DNA of 64,000 bases from Hexactinellida sp. DTS-2022 (taxonomy: Eukaryota > Porifera > Hexactinellida), in contig JAPNXP010000007.1 of NCBI GenBank assembly GCA_028753945.1, positions 4,712,001 through 4,776,000 on the forward strand. The letters are read 5' to 3'. The notes beneath the pieces are model-generated. The model saw only the letters and a program-made list of their open reading frames with translations. It ran no database searches and was not told where the DNA came from. The stretch's first letter is position 1; every line of letters starts with the position of its first letter. Both the position numbers and the translations under genes were made by a program. This document shows positions 44,040 to 55,825 of the stretch, piece by piece.

Positions 44040-46435
44040 ACTTATTTACTGATCGATTTGTTAAACTGGATTGACCTAGAACCAGAAGATGGAATGAATG
44101 TGACAGTGAATTTCCAAACTAAAGGTTCAATTTATAATCTACATTATAACAAAGAAACATTGTTTAGTCGACACCTATCTGGAGAATTAAGAGAACAAGT
44201 TAAGATAAGAATGTCAAATTCTTCTCCGGCTAATTTACACTATGAACAATTCAGTAATTCACACAGTTTTTCTGTTGCAAATGGTGGAAATTTCAACGAT
44301 CTACATTCACAAGCCGTTCTTCGGAAGATAAAAACCGAAAATGATCGAAAGATCGATTAAGTTCTGATACGTGGTTAGATATTGTTAGTACAAAAAAAAT
44401 TACGATGTTTCGATTAACGGAAATACTCTTGATGGCTATATTAAAACCATGTTGAGACAACCCGTTGTTATACATATGTATCCGAAGACCAAATACTTAT
44501 TTTAAAACATCTCAATTGGGATAATATTACCTTACATCTAGCAGGGCCGGACTTGAGGCAGGGAAAACGGGGCATTTGCCCCGGGGCCCCCACATACTTA
44601 AGGAGTAAGGACAATCAACAATAGGGTGTTGGAAGGGGGACCTCGCGACAAAGTTGCCAGGGGGCGCACAGTTATTGTATGAATGATATGGCTACAATGT
44701 TTAATTCAAAATATCTATTTTGTCTATTTTTCCGTTTACTGTTTGCATACCTGCCAACCTATTTGAGTAATATCCCTGTACGGGGCTCCATTTTCCCCTT
44801 TACATTGGCCAAAATCATTGGACACACAAAACTTTTTCTCCCTCGCAACGCTCGCTCGTCTAAGAAATCCCTATACACTTATTCTAAGAGGAATTATACT
44901 AACCAAGACATTGCATTATGTGGTCAATGCAGAATGCATGATAAGAGATACTTTCATGTTATTTATATTTATTAAGGTTGACATAAATCAAATTAATCAC
45001 TTTGGAAAGGGGAAAACTTTGTATTATATAGACTGTACTGTCTGTACAGGGAATCCCTGTACGCTTGAATAGGAAATGTTGATTTACACAAAACAGAATG
45101 CTACATTTTAGGTAATATTAGACTCCCAATCAGTAATATTGTCCCACCAAAAAACCCTGTACAAATGCAAGAAATCCCTGTTGCCTGTACAGAACAGGAA
45201 AAATGGTTAAAATCCCTGAGGTTTATAGGTATGTGTTTGGGATAATTAGACATACCTTCCACCGTACAGTAAGTGTTGCAGGAGAATGTTAATAGAAAAA
45301 AGTGCTACTGATATATTCAAAGTTTCGAACAATTACGAAATTTCTGGGCCCCCACAGATTGATTGCCCTGGGGCCCCCACAATTATAAATCCGGCCCTGA
45401 CATCTAGATGCAACAGGTTCGGTGGCTCGGAAAATCGATAAAGAACAGAAGGTATTTCTTTACTATGCACTAACTATCAAACATCCAGAGGCTAAAATAT
45501 GTCCTATTCCACTTGCAGAAATGTTAAGCAGCGATTATTCAAATGTGGACATATCGTACTTCTTGAATAAGTGGTTATATACTGTAAAAAAAGTGCTCAA
45601 TAAAGAATTTATTCCCACTCACATAGTTGGGCCATGTTGCATAGCATATGTCAGAGTTTTAACTAAGAAAACCTTGAAAATACCTTGATAGTTGTTGGAA
45701 AATAAGTACAACTGAAGATCCTAATAGATATCCTAGAAAAATAATACATTTATAATTATATAATACAGTATATCACGAAAAGAAACTAAAGATGCTACTT
45801 TTCGTAATGGCTCGGACTAATGATTGTAACTCATTTGAAGAAATATCTCAAATTTTTAAAGCCATTTGAATTTCTTGTCTTGCGAGGAAAATTTATCCGG
45901 AAGTGAAAGATTATATCTTGAAGCTTGAAAGCAATAATTTATTGATTACCAGAAAGAGCAAAAAAGATATTGATTTCGATTACCTTGAAGATTTAGACCA
46001 GGAACTTTCTAACGATTTGGGAGATAGTTCTAATTTCAAGAGTAAATCCCCCTTTAGAAAGCATTTCGAGAATGCACTAAATAGATTTCAGATTTTTATT
46101 ACTTAAATAAAAAATAAATACGCGAAATCAATTCGTTTCGAAGAAGATACCATGTTTTTTATCCCAAATTACCAGAGTTTCTAACTACTTATTATATGCC
46201 AATTTGTCCCTTATGGACAGGGTGTACTCACCAGAATATTTCCATCATGTAAAATAAATTGTAGATCTCAAATGAAATTGTCGAAAAGTGGATGAGGATC
46301 ATGAAAAAGAATATATTGTCTAGCGAAGTGAAATTGAGACAAGCAGACTTCATAAAGAAACTTCGCCAAGGAATTAACGGAAGGCAAGAGCATTCGAATT
46401 TGCATTCAGCCAATTAGTTCGAAGATATTTAAGCG
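44040..46435 (+). pseudogene. Old copy of MULE-like transposase (broken)
   Basis: Fragments align with the protein encoded at 60693-62844. At 44058-44360 LHSQAVLRKIK matches LHSTHVLRKIK. At 45404-45690 LHLDATGSVARK is followed by PIPLAEMLSS. At 45780-46106 DYLEDLDQELSNDLGD matches the acidic block of the younger copy. At 46230-46410 IVEKWMRI carries the third acidic residue. The second catalytic Asp and the CxxH region are missing or scrambled. Stops, frameshifts and a hAT-like insertion (44542-45399) break the frame. It is clearly older than the right-hand copy. Confidence 0.82.
44542..45399. mobile_element. Non-autonomous hAT-like element inserted in old transposase
   Basis: Ends CAGGGCCGGACTTGAGG and TATAAATCCGGCCCTG; exact 8-bp duplication ACATCTAG (44534-44541, 45400-45407). 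The transposase frame resumes directly after it (ATGCAACAGG). It carries a segment of the 100-470/14880 repeat family (CCTGCCAACCTATTTGAG). Confidence 0.92.
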
Positions 46436-46669
46436 GACAAGACGTACATGAAATAAGATGATAATGACTTAAAGAAGAAGTGGTTTAGAAGAAAATAAAC
46501 CAAAATATGTTATTTTAACACATATCAAATATCGAAAAATATTGTTGCCAGTGGAAAGAAAAAAGGAACCATGAAAATATTTTCAAAGCAAGTTTCGTTA
46601 AATAAATTCTTACTAAAGAAGGATTCAGTGTAAAAGTTTAAAGAAAGAATATTATATTCAAAACAGAGT

Positions 46670-47165
46670 ATGTGTGACAATACTCAATTTCCAAGTGAAG
46701 AGAGTAACGAATCTATACTTATTTGTAATGTAGTCACTGTTTATCATCAAGGAGAATTTTCTCCAATTGATACAAAATCTATCCTCCGGGAAGAAAGAAG
46801 ACCTTCGCTAGCTGGCACCGTCAAAAGAGAAAAGAAATTCACCCGACGGGAATTGTCTTTTCAGATCGTTATCATATATTATTACAGGTACTGACCACTT
46901 TCATAAAGAAATCAGAGAGATACTATTAGAAAATATGAGGGGCGCATATCGAGGGAAATGTACTAACTATTGCAGTTCACACTACGAATTGCTTCCAGAA
47001 CACCGCTGTCTTTCAATAGACGACTATATAATTCAGAGTATAATTGAGAGTATTGTTCATGGGGAACAGATGTAGAACTTTTTCTAGATAGCACAAGTCC
47101 TAACAACAGATATTTTTGTTAACAGAGACTGTCTACAAAATTGGTGTAAATTCTCAGGTTATATA
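46670..47165 (+). pseudogene. OTU-type cysteine protease relic
   Basis: After an N-terminal stretch (46670-46840) a frameshift leads to DGNCLFRSLSYIITGT (about 46845-46895), the catalytic Asp-Gly-Asn-Cys motif of OTU proteases, followed by HKEIREILLENM. A later frame gives GTDVELF and then TTDIFVNR, also typical of OTU folds. At least three frame changes and stops are visible. OTU domains are often carried by MULE and other DNA transposons; it lies just after the old MULE-like transposase, but the younger copy of that transposon has none, so ownership is uncertain. Confidence 0.68.
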
Positions 47166-47199
47166 ACTTATTAATAAGGCTTTAATGACAAAAATACCT

Positions 47200-47420
47200 C
47201 CCTGCTGCCGGGCATTAAGGAATACCTGGAGAGAGAGAGCTGTCGCTTCTGCTCCCGTTTGGCACAGCCCCCAGCTACGCCCTGCTCCCCCACAGGAAGC
47301 ACCTGGCCTGGCAGGGCTCCTCTGTGCTCTCCTCAATGTCTAGATTCGGAGTGCAGACTTACAACAGCGAGGAATACGATGAGTCGGGTCCTGGCATTGT
47401 CCATTGCAAGGTCTACTAAT
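47200..47420. other. GC-rich stretch upstream of the VWA gene
   Basis: The base composition differs sharply from the AT-rich surroundings. It contains a 27-codon ATG frame (47336-47419) and a longer open frame (47203-47468), neither with a recognised domain. It could be a gene fragment, a regulatory CpG-rich region or an insertion. Confidence 0.4.
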
Positions 47421-47592
47421 AACAGATCTGTACCTTGTACTCTTGTAATTATACTCACTATTAGGTAGTATATTACGATTATATTATAATGCACTGACGA
47501 ATTTCCAGGAAGAATTATACCAGTAAGCTAATGTTATCCGATTGATATCTGAGTACACAGTAAGCATGCTGAATAATACTGGAATGGTGTGC

Positions 47593-47599
47593 TATAAAA
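47593..47599 (+). promoter_or_regulatory. TATA box of the VWA gene
   Basis: TATAAAA lies 40 bp before the first in-frame ATG (47633). Transcription would be expected to start about 30 bp downstream, around 47622-47626, leaving a very short 5' UTR. Confidence 0.65.
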
Positions 47600-47632
47600 C
47601 AGGAGCGTGTGCATACTCACATAACATTGGAT

Positions 47633-49225
47633 ATGGCGGAACGAATGCAACAGGATAGTCTGCACAGTGCAATCACGCTCCGCACAATAACCGACTTCAA
47701 CTGCTACGCCCTGGTCCCCTGCTCTTGCTGCATCGACGTTAAGCTCACGGGGCCGACATACGGGGACATAAGGGCTCCTATCGACTTGGTGGCTGTCATT
47801 GATCGCAGCGGGTCAATGAAAGGACAGAAGTTGAAATTGGTACTTAAAGTATTGCATTTCGTCCTAACCCATTTACAGTCCAGAGACAGGTTTGCAATCG
47901 TGGCGTACGACGGGCACGTCAAGGAGGTCGTGTCGCTCTCGTATGTGGAGCCAGCCAGCTGCGTGACGTCAGCAGCCAAAATAGACAAGATACGAGCTGG
48001 CAACTCCACCAACCTGAGCGGGGGTCTCATAAAGGGAATGAATATCATGAGTGAGAGGGACTTGAAGAAAGCAGACGTTGCATCCATCCTTCTATTCACG
48101 GACGGGATTGCTAACTCCGGCATTACCGACACACGCGGCATAGTCACTGCCATGGAGAACATATATGCCGGGAAAAAGAGCTTCTCTGTCAACACCTTTG
48201 GATTCGGTAGCGACCACAATGTGCATATGTTGAAGGAAATTAGCCGAGTTGGAAACGGACTTTATTACTTCATTGAGAACATCGAACAGATCCCGGAGAT
48301 CTTCATGAACTGTCTCGGAGGACTGCTCTCCACTATCGGCCAGAACATCTCCATTTCGATCGAGACTTCAAACGGGGCAACTGTCAATGAATTTATTTGC
48401 AAAGACAAGCCACAGCTGACGAGTGGCAACACGAAGGGAGAGGTTTGTATCGGGGACATTCAGTCGGAGGAGGAGCGAGACGTTCTCATAGAACTCAGTC
48501 TGTCCAGATTGGACAGGCCGTCCCAATCGAGCAGCTACGGGCTTATCACACTCAAGTATTTTAACGTTATTAAGAAGGATATCGACCAAGAGCAGGCTCA
48601 GCTGTTCCTAGATAGGCGCTCCGATTTACGCGCGCAGGTGCCTAGCTTGGAGGTTGACGAGCAGAAGAGTAGAATCAATACGATAGCTTCCCTGGCCGAG
48701 GCGGCTGCCATGGCTGAGAAGGGGAGACTGCAGGAGGCCACCAGGATAATCTCTTCCCAGCAGGCATACATCAGTGCATCCAGGTCACAAACCTCTACGC
48801 GCGTTATGTCCCTCACAGCAGACCTTAAGATAGCAAGTGCTACTTTCAAGGATGTGAATATATACCAATCTCGCGGCTTTTCGATCCTAACGAACCTAAC
48901 TGACTGCCACATCTCGCAGCGATCCACTGGCCACTCGTCCTACACCACGCCAGGAAGAGAATCCGCGTATTCTGCCTATATCAATTGCCCCACTACTTTT
49001 CCCATACTCATTCGTTCGTCACAGCCTATAATGCGCAGGGGGGAAGTCATACAGCCTCCCGCTCTAGCTATTCTGCCTCCGAAGGGGAAGAAACGAACTG
49101 ATTTAGAGACTACTCATTCTGAGCCACCGCAGCTACCAAGGAGGTTATCTCAAACTAATTTCTCTCCCACCCCCACCCCAGCTCTTGAACGTGGGAAAGG
49201 TCCACCCTTCATCAGCGAGATATAG
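47633..49225 (+). CDS. Intronless VWA-domain protein (VWA plus Vwaint-like region)
   Basis: 530 codons from the first ATG at 47633; the frame is open a little further upstream without another ATG. Residues about 50-215 form a von Willebrand A domain with an intact MIDAS: DRSGS (57-61), a Thr in NSTNLSGGL, and FTDG. The C-terminal half continues as in VWA proteins of the WAV3/Vwaint type (ICIGD, SEEERDVLIEL, then the helix SLAEAAAMAEKGRLQEA). The last 80 residues are Pro/Ser-rich. It lacks a signal peptide and membrane segment, so it is probably cytosolic. Base composition is visibly more GC-rich than all neighbours. With a TATA box and AATAAA close by, it looks like a compact active gene, perhaps a retrocopy or horizontally acquired. 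Function unknown; metal-dependent protein binding is likely. Confidence 0.88.
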   Translation: MAERMQQDSLHSAITLRTITDFNCYALVPCSCCIDVKLTGPTYGDIRAPIDLVAVIDRSGSMKGQKLKLVLKVLHFVLTHLQSRDRFAIVAYDGHVKEVVSLSYVEPASCVTSAAKIDKIRAGNSTNLSGGLIKGMNIMSERDLKKADVASILLFTDGIANSGITDTRGIVTAMENIYAGKKSFSVNTFGFGSDHNVHMLKEISRVGNGLYYFIENIEQIPEIFMNCLGGLLSTIGQNISISIETSNGATVNEFICKDKPQLTSGNTKGEVCIGDIQSEEERDVLIELSLSRLDRPSQSSSYGLITLKYFNVIKKDIDQEQAQLFLDRRSDLRAQVPSLEVDEQKSRINTIASLAEAAAMAEKGRLQEATRIISSQQAYISASRSQTSTRVMSLTADLKIASATFKDVNIYQSRGFSILTNLTDCHISQRSTGHSSYTTPGRESAYSAYINCPTTFPILIRSSQPIMRRGEVIQPPALAILPPKGKKRTDLETTHSEPPQLPRRLSQTNFSPTPTPALERGKGPPFISEI

Positions 49226-49233
49226 CGCAGATG

Positions 49234-49239
49234 AATAAA
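49234..49239 (+). other. Poly(A) signal of the VWA gene
   Basis: AATAAA occurs 9 nt after the stop codon, implying a very short 3' UTR. Confidence 0.65.
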
Positions 49240-49259
49240 ATGTGATAAATGCCGCAATA

Positions 49260-50350
49260 TTGAATTATATACAAATTATATTTATATATTATGACTAACA
49301 AATTTACGGTGCAGTAAAAATTATGTTTCCATTATAAAGGGCAGGCCAAGAAAATCATAGATAATTCCCTGATAGAAACCGCATTTCTATTTGAGAACGA
49401 AACTAAATTACAAATGTTAAAATAAGTAAACAAGTAGACTGATTATGAATTTCGCATTTCTAGTTTCTAATATGAATATTTATTAATGTTGTTTACAAAA
49501 ATATGTAAACGAAGTATTAAAATAGAAAATGAACATAGTGCTAGCTCAGGGGAATCAATCAACAGGGTACTAACCCATAGGTGAATTCATGTAAATACAT
49601 TTTTTAGGGCATACCCCGACACCCCCTAGCTAAGTACCAAGTACTTCCCGAATTTCTTGCTTTTGGACCCCTACACCCATACGGTATTTGCCACAATGAC
49701 ACTCTGAAGTTGATTAGCACGAAGGAAATTACATCTAGTTTCCGAAGTCCTCCTTCGAGTATTTTACCCCAAAAATGCTTTCAATTTTTTTACATTTTTT
49801 AATTAGTCAGCAATTCTCACTTTTTAGGAGTGTGATAGAATGTAAAAAAATTACCTTTAGTGTAAATTCTTGATAATTAGCTGCAAAATTCCGCAATAAT
49901 ATTGATTCGTCCCTCCATGAAAATACCAGGTACTTCATGGGTGTACTTTTCAAAATGGGACCCACTATGGGTCAAGTATTTGCCGATTGACCCCGTATAA
50001 TAGGTAAACAAGTACAGTATGTTGAATTCGAATTTCACATTTAAATTCAGCAAATTTTATATTATTTAAATTAATACTTAAGCATCTTCAGTAATTGAGG
50101 TAACTTTGACAAATTTTGGTGGGTTGGGGGGCTTAGCCCCCATGGCCCACCCTGGCCTCGCCTCTGGAGCCTCGTCTTGATGAATTTCGAATATGAAGCA
50201 CTTTTGCTTCGAATTTATGTATTGCTTACTATCCTTAGACGTGACCTTTGTCCACAGCAGGGCATCTTTTTTCTGGAGAATATCTCCAGAAATGATCCTT
50301 TCCGAACGTATCGAAATTATTATGTCTCCTCACGTACTCTGTTTATTTAT
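49260..50350. other. Intergenic AT-rich sequence
   Basis: 49370-49510 holds an inverted relative of the TGCGAAATTCG/GTTTACC unit of the 10255 family. No gene could be supported. Confidence 0.45.
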
Positions 50351-50359
50351 TTGGTAGTA

Positions 50360-53136
50360 TAATGGATCATGCTATTAACTACTACTCGTCTACTTATTTA
50401 TCAACACTATTTAGATGAACAAGTAGAAAATCCGGACATCTCCGAAACGATTATATTATCCGAACTCACATTGGAAACTTCCAAACTTGATAAGTATGTT
50501 AATATTCTAGCAGTTCAGAAGAAAGCCTGGAGTTTGTTGGATTATCCCCTCGTGTTGATGTCAGATAATGAATTTAGTAATGGTAATGATTCTAAATACT
50601 TGCAAACATTATTTATACGTTACAATAGTTACTCGAATACTATATTTTAGGTCAACTCAAACTCACAAAGAAGAAGATTATTATTCTCACAGAAACTGAG
50701 AAATGTTATTCTTGTTCTCATAAGTCTTGCATTCATTATCAAGCATTTCAACAATGTTCGGAGTTCCAGTGTCTTGTAATGGCTGAGTCCAAACTTCTTG
50801 GTAACATTCCGTACTTCACACTAGACCTCAAAACTATTTTTCTAATTAATGATGGTTATCATTGTTTCCACTTAAAAGAAAGAAAATGGTACTGCGACAA
50901 CTGTTGTGGGATCTGCAAACAAAAATCAATTATACAAGATATCTTATTACAAGACCGATTAAATCAGCAAACACCTGTAAAGGACCTCGATTACTCGACA
51001 GTATCAACCCTACCAATTTCATACATTTTCTCCTCGGTTTCTGCTAAAACGTACAATACACAGCTTACTCAGGGTTTAATATTACCACCTGATCTGTTCC
51101 CAAATATCTCTTACTGCCAACAGGGTTATAAACATAGTATAGGAAATCCAGTTCTAGAAAAGAATGGGATTATAGTTTACACAGAAAATGGTGTTTTAGA
51201 ACTCAAGGAACATAAAAGTAAATTAAGTTGATAAATATTTCACAACCATGTTTATTAATAATAAATGTAGTATATAGTTTGACGTGTGAAGGAGGTTGTA
51301 ATTGACAAAGCGTATTTCAAGGAGCTGATTATCTCTTATTTAATATTAATAATCATTATATTCATTATGGAGTATTATTCGAGTATAGCGAGTTTATGAC
51401 ACAGTCAAAGAATACTCTATATGGATACTTGAGGTACAGTGTATGCTTATGATTTTTAGTAGAAATAATGTAACATATTAATATACCGTCTCATTACTCA
51501 AATATTCTTAGTCCTCATCTAATTTTATTCGTCAACTAGTTGAGCCTAGAATTTTATTAATATGAAAACTGCATTTTTAATTCCCAGAGAGGACATATGG
51601 GACTGAGAAATTCCAAGGAGAGAAGTAAAGCAGCAGGAGTGCAAACCCAACTTAGTATAGGCCTCCTCCCAATTTGATTCTTCAATGATTTGATAAATTG
51701 TATTTCCTTAGAGCCAAAAATAACAAATTCCAGAGGATGGGTAGAGAATTGAAATTCAATTACCACATATTGCAACATGGATGGAATGCCTATTTAAGAA
51801 CGCTAGATGCAGACTACGTGTGCAATTTTACTTGTCCCATTTGTAAGGATAGCCCAGAAACTTTGGTATTGGATGGGGTTACAATGGGCACAGTCAAGGA
51901 GCTTCCAGAATCAAGCCATGACTGTTACGAGAACCAAAAGTACACATTAGTGCCTCCAGTAAGAGGGTATTATTTCGAAACTAAAAACTCGAAAATCTCT
52001 CAAAAATTATTGTGCATATGGAATTTTGGAAGGAATGTTTAATTTCTTGATTTGTTCTATCGAATTAAAAGAGTTTGCAGATTACATCATTCATTCAAAT
52101 CATCAGGGAAGGTTTGTGCAATAAATAGTCATTATCCAAATGCAAAATTAATCATACAACTATTAGCACGCTCTGAGCCGATAACAGGATTATTTCAAAT
52201 ATCTCTCCTAACTAACGACGAACTAGCTGCCCTCATTCGGATTTCTCACGGAATTTTAATTAATGATCTCTTGTTGCAAAAGATATGTGACAAAATTATT
52301 GCCCTAAAGATTCTTTTCAAATCATTTTTACATGAAGAAAATTCAAATTTCACACAGCCACCTAGTAATGACCCTATAATAACTGGTCTGCTTAGAGCAA
52401 TTCTGATTAAAATTGACGAACTTAACAATAACGAACCTTCGAGAACCTTGGTGGAGGCAGACGCAGGTGCATACAACAAATTTATGAATTACTTTCCTGC
52501 TATAAAAACGCGCTACAAGTAAGGATATTATCTTAGATCTTTATTTAATAGCTAAAATTAATTGTTATTAATCATAGATTACCGATTTACGATGAAGAAT
52601 CTGAATGCAAGAACAAAGTATGTACCAAGATATACCCCAAACACCAGATGTTATCCCCGGGATTGTTGGTATTGGTTTGCAAACACAAAATCTGCTATGG
52701 ATTTTGAGATTCTTAAGACTAAGGAATCTACGGTCAATGTCTTCAATTTGTTGATTACCCTATTTAAAGAGCCACCTCGTACAATTATATATGATAATGC
52801 TTGCAATTTGCATAACACATGCATGATCAGGTAAATATAAATGCAGTTGATTTAATATTTAGAATCTGTAACGCTGTCATGTTACTTCTAAATTACATTT
52901 TTAGGGAACCGAAACTATTCAAGAATACAACATTTTTGGTAGATCGATTCCACTGGAGAAATCATTGCTGCAGTAAATCATACTCTCTCACATCTATTAG
53001 ATGTGAAGAATACCTGAGAATTAATTCTCAAGTATGTGAGCAGCTTTTCTCGACACTAAGAAGAATTTCTACACAAGTGGCTTTTATGCGTATTGAGAAT
53101 GTTTTTTATAACGTCCATACTTTTTATTCTGTTTAA
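50360..53136 (+). pseudogene. KDZ-type transposase, multi-exon, frame damaged
   Basis: Successive plus-strand frames match KDZ (Kyakuja-Dileera-Zisupton) transposases. An exon from about 50651 has paired cysteines (CYSCSHKSC, WYCDNCCGIC). The exon at 51712-52040 has FTCPICKDSP followed by VLDG, a likely catalytic Asp. The exon ending at 52518 is followed by a 59-nt intron (52519-52577), then LSPGIVGIG. After a frameshift near 52700 come IIYDNACNLHNTC (second Asp), a 74-nt intron (52831-52904) and FLVDRFHWRNHC, INSQVCEQLFSTLRRI (likely Glu). The two introns restore the expected protein across CMIR|EP and RYK|LP. It is inactivated by the frameshift and probably more. Parts between 51230 and 51700 are not accounted for. 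Confidence 0.85.
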
Positions 53137-53220
53137 ACAAACAAATAATAATAAGTTATAGATATAGCATTATTTATTTTCTTATCTATGTCACTTCTTA
53201 ATTCTTATAAATAATAATCA

Positions 53221-55282
53221 CTATAAGGTTCTTCTACTTGATTTTCTTATTTTCCCAAATTCTACATGTAAATGCTGGAACTGTTTGAGCAATATCGGGA
53301 AGGCTAACACATGGTTTGTGAAACCACAGTTTACACGTCTCACACATAACCATATACTGTACTTAAATGCGTATTCCGGTAGTCGACAAACGCACCACAG
53401 CTTGATAGTAAACTCATTTGAAGCCTTTGCTGTTAAGACTTTACGCTGGAATGACGGTAGCGGGGTTATCTTCTCGGATAAAATACAATTTCGGAGGTGA
53501 TTCCTCATACCTTCTTGACGCCATCTCAATGCACTCGCTTCTTGTCCATTGGCTAAGGTTATGCAAACGGCTATGGAAAAACTCCACAGTCTGATATCCC
53601 TTTCTGTTGTTGTAGAGGTTGTACGGTTACGGTTAGATCTTCAGTCTCCTTGCGATAAAGAAGAGCAAGCTGAATATCCAACTGTTCACTCGTGTGATCA
53701 TGAAATAATGAATCATAAAGATACATGTCCAAGGTCGTCAATCCGGGAACATACCCAGTGTAGATTTCCATCATAGTGGATTTGAAAGCTGCCAACGGGA
53801 GCTCTAACAAAATGGCGATTCTATAGGATAATCAGGTTTATGAATGTTGATCTATAGAATACACAGTAACTACCATATTCGTTAATCACCTGAGAAAGGA
53901 TGGTGTCTTGGAGTCCAATGAGGTCAGTATAATTGTTTTTCAACAGAACCTAAAGAAACCAATTACAGTGGAGCCTCCCATAACGGACACTCCAAATAGC
54001 GGACAACCTCTAAATAACGGACAACCCTCGTGGCACGGATTTATTTATTTAGCATATGTCTAATAGAAAAGCAACCTCTAAATAGCGGACAACCTCTAAA
54101 TAACGGACAACGGTTCCGGTCCCAAGGTGTCCGTTGTTCAGAGGCTCTACTGTAATATTAAATTCGGTAATCTTATGTAACTATGATCTGGCTATAATTA
54201 ACTTACGGCAAAGGCGTTAATTGAGATGTCACTCAGAAATGTGTTTGCATTTGACAACTCGATTAGACATTGTCTACGCACATTTTCGTCTAAAATTGTT
54301 ACAGGGATAATTTTTAGGGGAGATATAGGAACAACTCCAGATAGGATAGCAAGAGAAGTGCATTCGGGTTGCTGACTGGGTGAATCATAAATTACGACAT
54401 CACTAGAGGAGGAAACATCTTCATCATTATCCCTTGAATTGGGTTCTTTTGTGAGAGAGTGTGTTGGAGACCGATCACGCAAAGTTGGTGAATTATATTC
54501 ATCCTTTTTATAATAAAACTTTTTGTAGGACTCAAGAATCGAAATCAATGCCTTCCTCTTTAATTGTCTTGAAATCTTCACAAAAGGGATATCGCTAGGC
54601 CACCATAGAGGCGTGAATTCTGGTTTGCCCCAAAAGTTTCTGGCTTTACCTAAAAATTAATTATATGTAAATTCATAACCATAGGGATTTAATTAAACAT
54701 TTAATAAGATTAGGCATGTGAATTTTATATCACAATATTACAATGGTATTGATAGCGTAATTAGCTAACATCTCTCAAGATGCTATTGTTAATAATATGG
54801 AAAATTCAACTTCCGATTCTATAATTGTAACACACATATTAACAGTCTATACATCAAAATTAAGTTACTAGAATGGTGTTAATTTTCCAAATTAGTTTTC
54901 CTAAACATGCAATTAATATATCCGCATCAAATTTCAAAATTAATTATTTAATACTTACCAAGTGTCCTTTGTGTAGCCCATGATGCCATTCTTCTAAGAA
55001 TGTACACATTATGATTGGGAATATTCTCTAGTAAAGCTAGCATCTCAAATTCTCTTTCTGCTATTGTTAACGGTTCTTTCGTCCTATTTACGAATGCAAG
55101 ATTTTACCAAATTTCATCTTTATTGTCAGTAATATAGGTCCTGAATTTATCATTTCCTAATGAGGAAACTCCTCCTCTCCAAGAATAGACTACTCCAACA
55201 GATTCATTTGTAACTGTTTGGAATCGTTCAATCGTCTTACAGAGCATCGAACGCGCATTTTCGTTGGTCATTAGTGGCATTT
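53221..55282 (-). pseudogene. Ulp1-like (C48) protease of the KDZ transposon, broken
   Basis: Minus-strand exons start with ATG at 55282 (MPLMTNENARS), donor GTAAAA at about 55110; then 55080-54965, donor GTAAGT; then from 54650, with FTPLWWPSDIPFVKI, down to a Ser-rich linker (54198). After a Tigger-like insertion (53966-54152), the protease core continues: NLHW (catalytic His) near 53770, then LYDSLFHDH, then QQQKGISDCGVF (catalytic Gln and Cys) ending at 53571, then IRNH-type tail frames down to 53221 with LWCVCRLPE. Frameshifts occur after the HW motif and after CGVF. Ulp1-like proteases accompany KDZ transposases in several lineages. It converges with the transposase tail at 53136. Confidence 0.75.
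53966..54152. mobile_element. pogo/Tigger-like MITE in the Ulp1 gene
   Basis: Ends CAGTGGAGCCTCCCATAACG and GTTCAGAGGCTCTACTG with TA flanks. Internal repeats of AACGGACAACCTCTAAATA are present. It lies between two protease segments, probably in an intron. Confidence 0.85.
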
Positions 55283-55377
55283 AGGAGATAAATGACAAAA
55301 TAGTTCGCCAGAATATCCAACAAATACCAAAGTTACGAAATTTGTAGTTTACATTAAAGGCCTATTAATTAAGCATG

Positions 55378-55452
55378 CGTGATACCTCAGCGCATGCACT
55401 ATGTACCTATCGCGCATGCACTATGTACCTATCGCGCATGCACTATGTACTT
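55378..55452. repeat. Short tandem repeat (GCGCATGCACTATGTACCTA) x3
   Basis: Three copies of GCGCATGCACTATGTACCT spaced about 24 bp apart occur just outside the start of the Ulp1-like gene. They may mark the edge of the KDZ transposon, which is not proven. Confidence 0.8.
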
Positions 55453-55825
55453 TTTATTATATGCCTTTTGGAGTATGATTTAGGAAAAATAATTAGGAGC
55501 GAAAAATTGGAATCTTCTTCTATACCGTAACATTAATTTGTGATTTAAGAGTATGTATTTACAAATGGCTTGTATAATACACTGCCAAATACCAACACTG
55601 ATAATACTCGGTTACGTTAACCGAATACGAATACCGAATAGTAATATCAGGTTGGCAACTAAATATCAACTATTCGGCAAGTAATATTCGGTTCAACCTA
55701 ATATATCAGTATTCGGTTTCAACCTTGAAACCCATTGTAGTAGTTTGTGTTTTGGTGAATATTCATTATTCATTGTATTTCATGAATAATATTTTTATAA
55801 GCAATCTATTTCTGTCAATTTTCAG

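Noticed and set aside
47704-48219. 171-codon minus-strand ORF opposite the VWA gene
   Set aside because: It is the antisense shadow of a GC-rich coding sequence; the plus strand has domain motifs and promoter signals.
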